Assembly (NCBI RefSeq): GCF_037975245.1
Contig: NC_092579.1
Coordinates: forward strand, 8,576,001 to 8,640,000
Length of the DNA: 64,000 nucleotides
Reading direction: 5' to 3'
From: Apostichopus japonicus
Lineage: Eukaryota; Echinodermata; Holothuroidea; Aspidochirotida; Stichopodidae
Shown here: positions 63,128 through 64,000 of the stretch, piece after piece
Position numbering within the stretch: the stretch's first letter is position 1
Layout: each line of letters opens with the position of its first letter
Notes under the pieces: model-generated
What the model was told of the DNA's origin: nothing
Databases searched by the model: none
The model's input: the letters and a program-made list of their open reading frames with translations, nothing else
Program-made: the position numbers and the translations under genes

Positions 63128-64000
63128 TTAAAAGTTTGAAAGTGAGTAAGAGTGTTGGTATATAATCTTGAGAATCTGAATCTACTCTTTCGGAATTCCA
63201 TAAGATCAGTTCGTTGCTAATATTGGACTGTCCCTGAACTGACCTACCCATGCAGTGGATTCTCCACAGAAGCCTTGCTCTCGGCTACAACAGGAACCCT
63301 TCAACACTATTCTTACTATATTAACGCTGTGGTCGTCACATTGGTAAATTTATTATTGTTCTAATTGGAAGATTTGGTTGTCTCTATGGAAATATTTTAC
63401 ATTTTTCATTTGTTTCCATCAAGTTTGTAACTTTGGAGGATAACTAGCCCTGGTTTCTACCCTAGGGTGACAGTTCCTGCAGAACAACCAATCTCATTTG
63501 GGTCAACCGTGGACTTTAATTTATTTTTCCCTACGTGCTTTCATATTGTGTAAGAATGTATGTTTGTGTGTGCGAATGGGAAGTAACTACCAACAAAACT
63601 GTAACTTAAATCATTCCTTTCTTTTACATTAAAACTGGGCCCAACAGTTTCAATCCCCTCCTACCAATATTCATATCACTATTTAATATTCATATTCTAT
63701 ACTTTACATATTTGACCTTTCAGAAGTATATGAGACTGGTCTGTTTGTATTGAATCTATAGTGCTCGAATACAATTTTCTGTATATATAGTGTACTTAGC
63801 TAGCTAAACACTGTTTCTTTGTGTTCTTTTTTAAGTGTTTTTCTGTCTAAATACTGATTTGACACCTCCAGTCGAAATCAAGGTGAAACATTCCTTACAC
63901 GTTGAAAAGGTGTTATTGAAAAAAATATTGCCGAGTAACTATTTTTTGCTGATTTTGGTTTTCTTTTCACTACATTTGTACACAGAGACTCAGATATTGC
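63128..64000. other. No supported feature
   Basis: AT-rich sequence to the end of the window, without a supported exon, RNA gene or transposon. Confidence 0.4.

Overview
The window is nuclear DNA of an animal. It has GT-AG introns, secreted multidomain proteins with phase-1 exons, tRNA-derived SINEs, LINE tails, hAT-type MITEs, Ty3-type retrotransposons, minisatellites and long (AT)n tracts. It is AT-rich by eye. The protein families and repeats suggest a marine deuterostome, with an echinoderm such as a sea cucumber as an inference; no species-level marker was found.

Layout. (1) 1-6.6 kb: first exon and one further exon of an unrecognised minus-strand gene with an N-terminal membrane or signal segment, in sequence rich in the words TACAGTA/TACTGTA. 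(2) 8.1-8.4 kb: a complete hAT-type MITE. (3) 9.9-10.7 kb: the 5' exon of a secreted or membrane leucine-rich-repeat gene; a frameshifted LRR fragment lies at 14.9 kb. (4) 15.8-34.15 kb: a decayed partial paralogue of the large gene at 42.9-60.1 kb. It is split by a retroelement block at 18460-34022. The outer element A (Ty3-like, dead) has 19-bp perfect terminal inverted repeats and a TTTC target duplication but no 5' LTR. The inner element B (24161-32503) is an apparently intact Ty3/gypsy element with two 1470-bp LTRs that look identical, and it sits inside A. (5) 34-42 kb: SINE, LINE remnant and an 18-bp minisatellite. (6) 42865-60082: a 19-exon gene whose splice phases all agree, encoding signal peptide - NIDO - TIG/IPT - conserved linker - AMOP - VWD - linker - sushi - Ig - Ig - EGF - Tie-type EGF - partial EGF. 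It carries an in-frame TAA in the VWD region, and its final EGF exon ends at a TGA where a cysteine is expected. (7) 60-64 kb: intergenic repeats.

How it fits together. The order of events appears to be: duplication of the large gene; decay and exon fusion in the upstream copy; insertion of A nine bases after a splice donor in that copy; then very recent insertion of B into A. The most interesting points are the fusion of a mucin-4/SUSD2-like extracellular module (NIDO-AMOP-VWD-sushi) to a Tie-receptor-like Ig-EGF module, the inverted-repeat ends of retroelement A, and the textbook -1 frameshift signal of element B. No CRISPR, rRNA or functional tRNA gene was seen.
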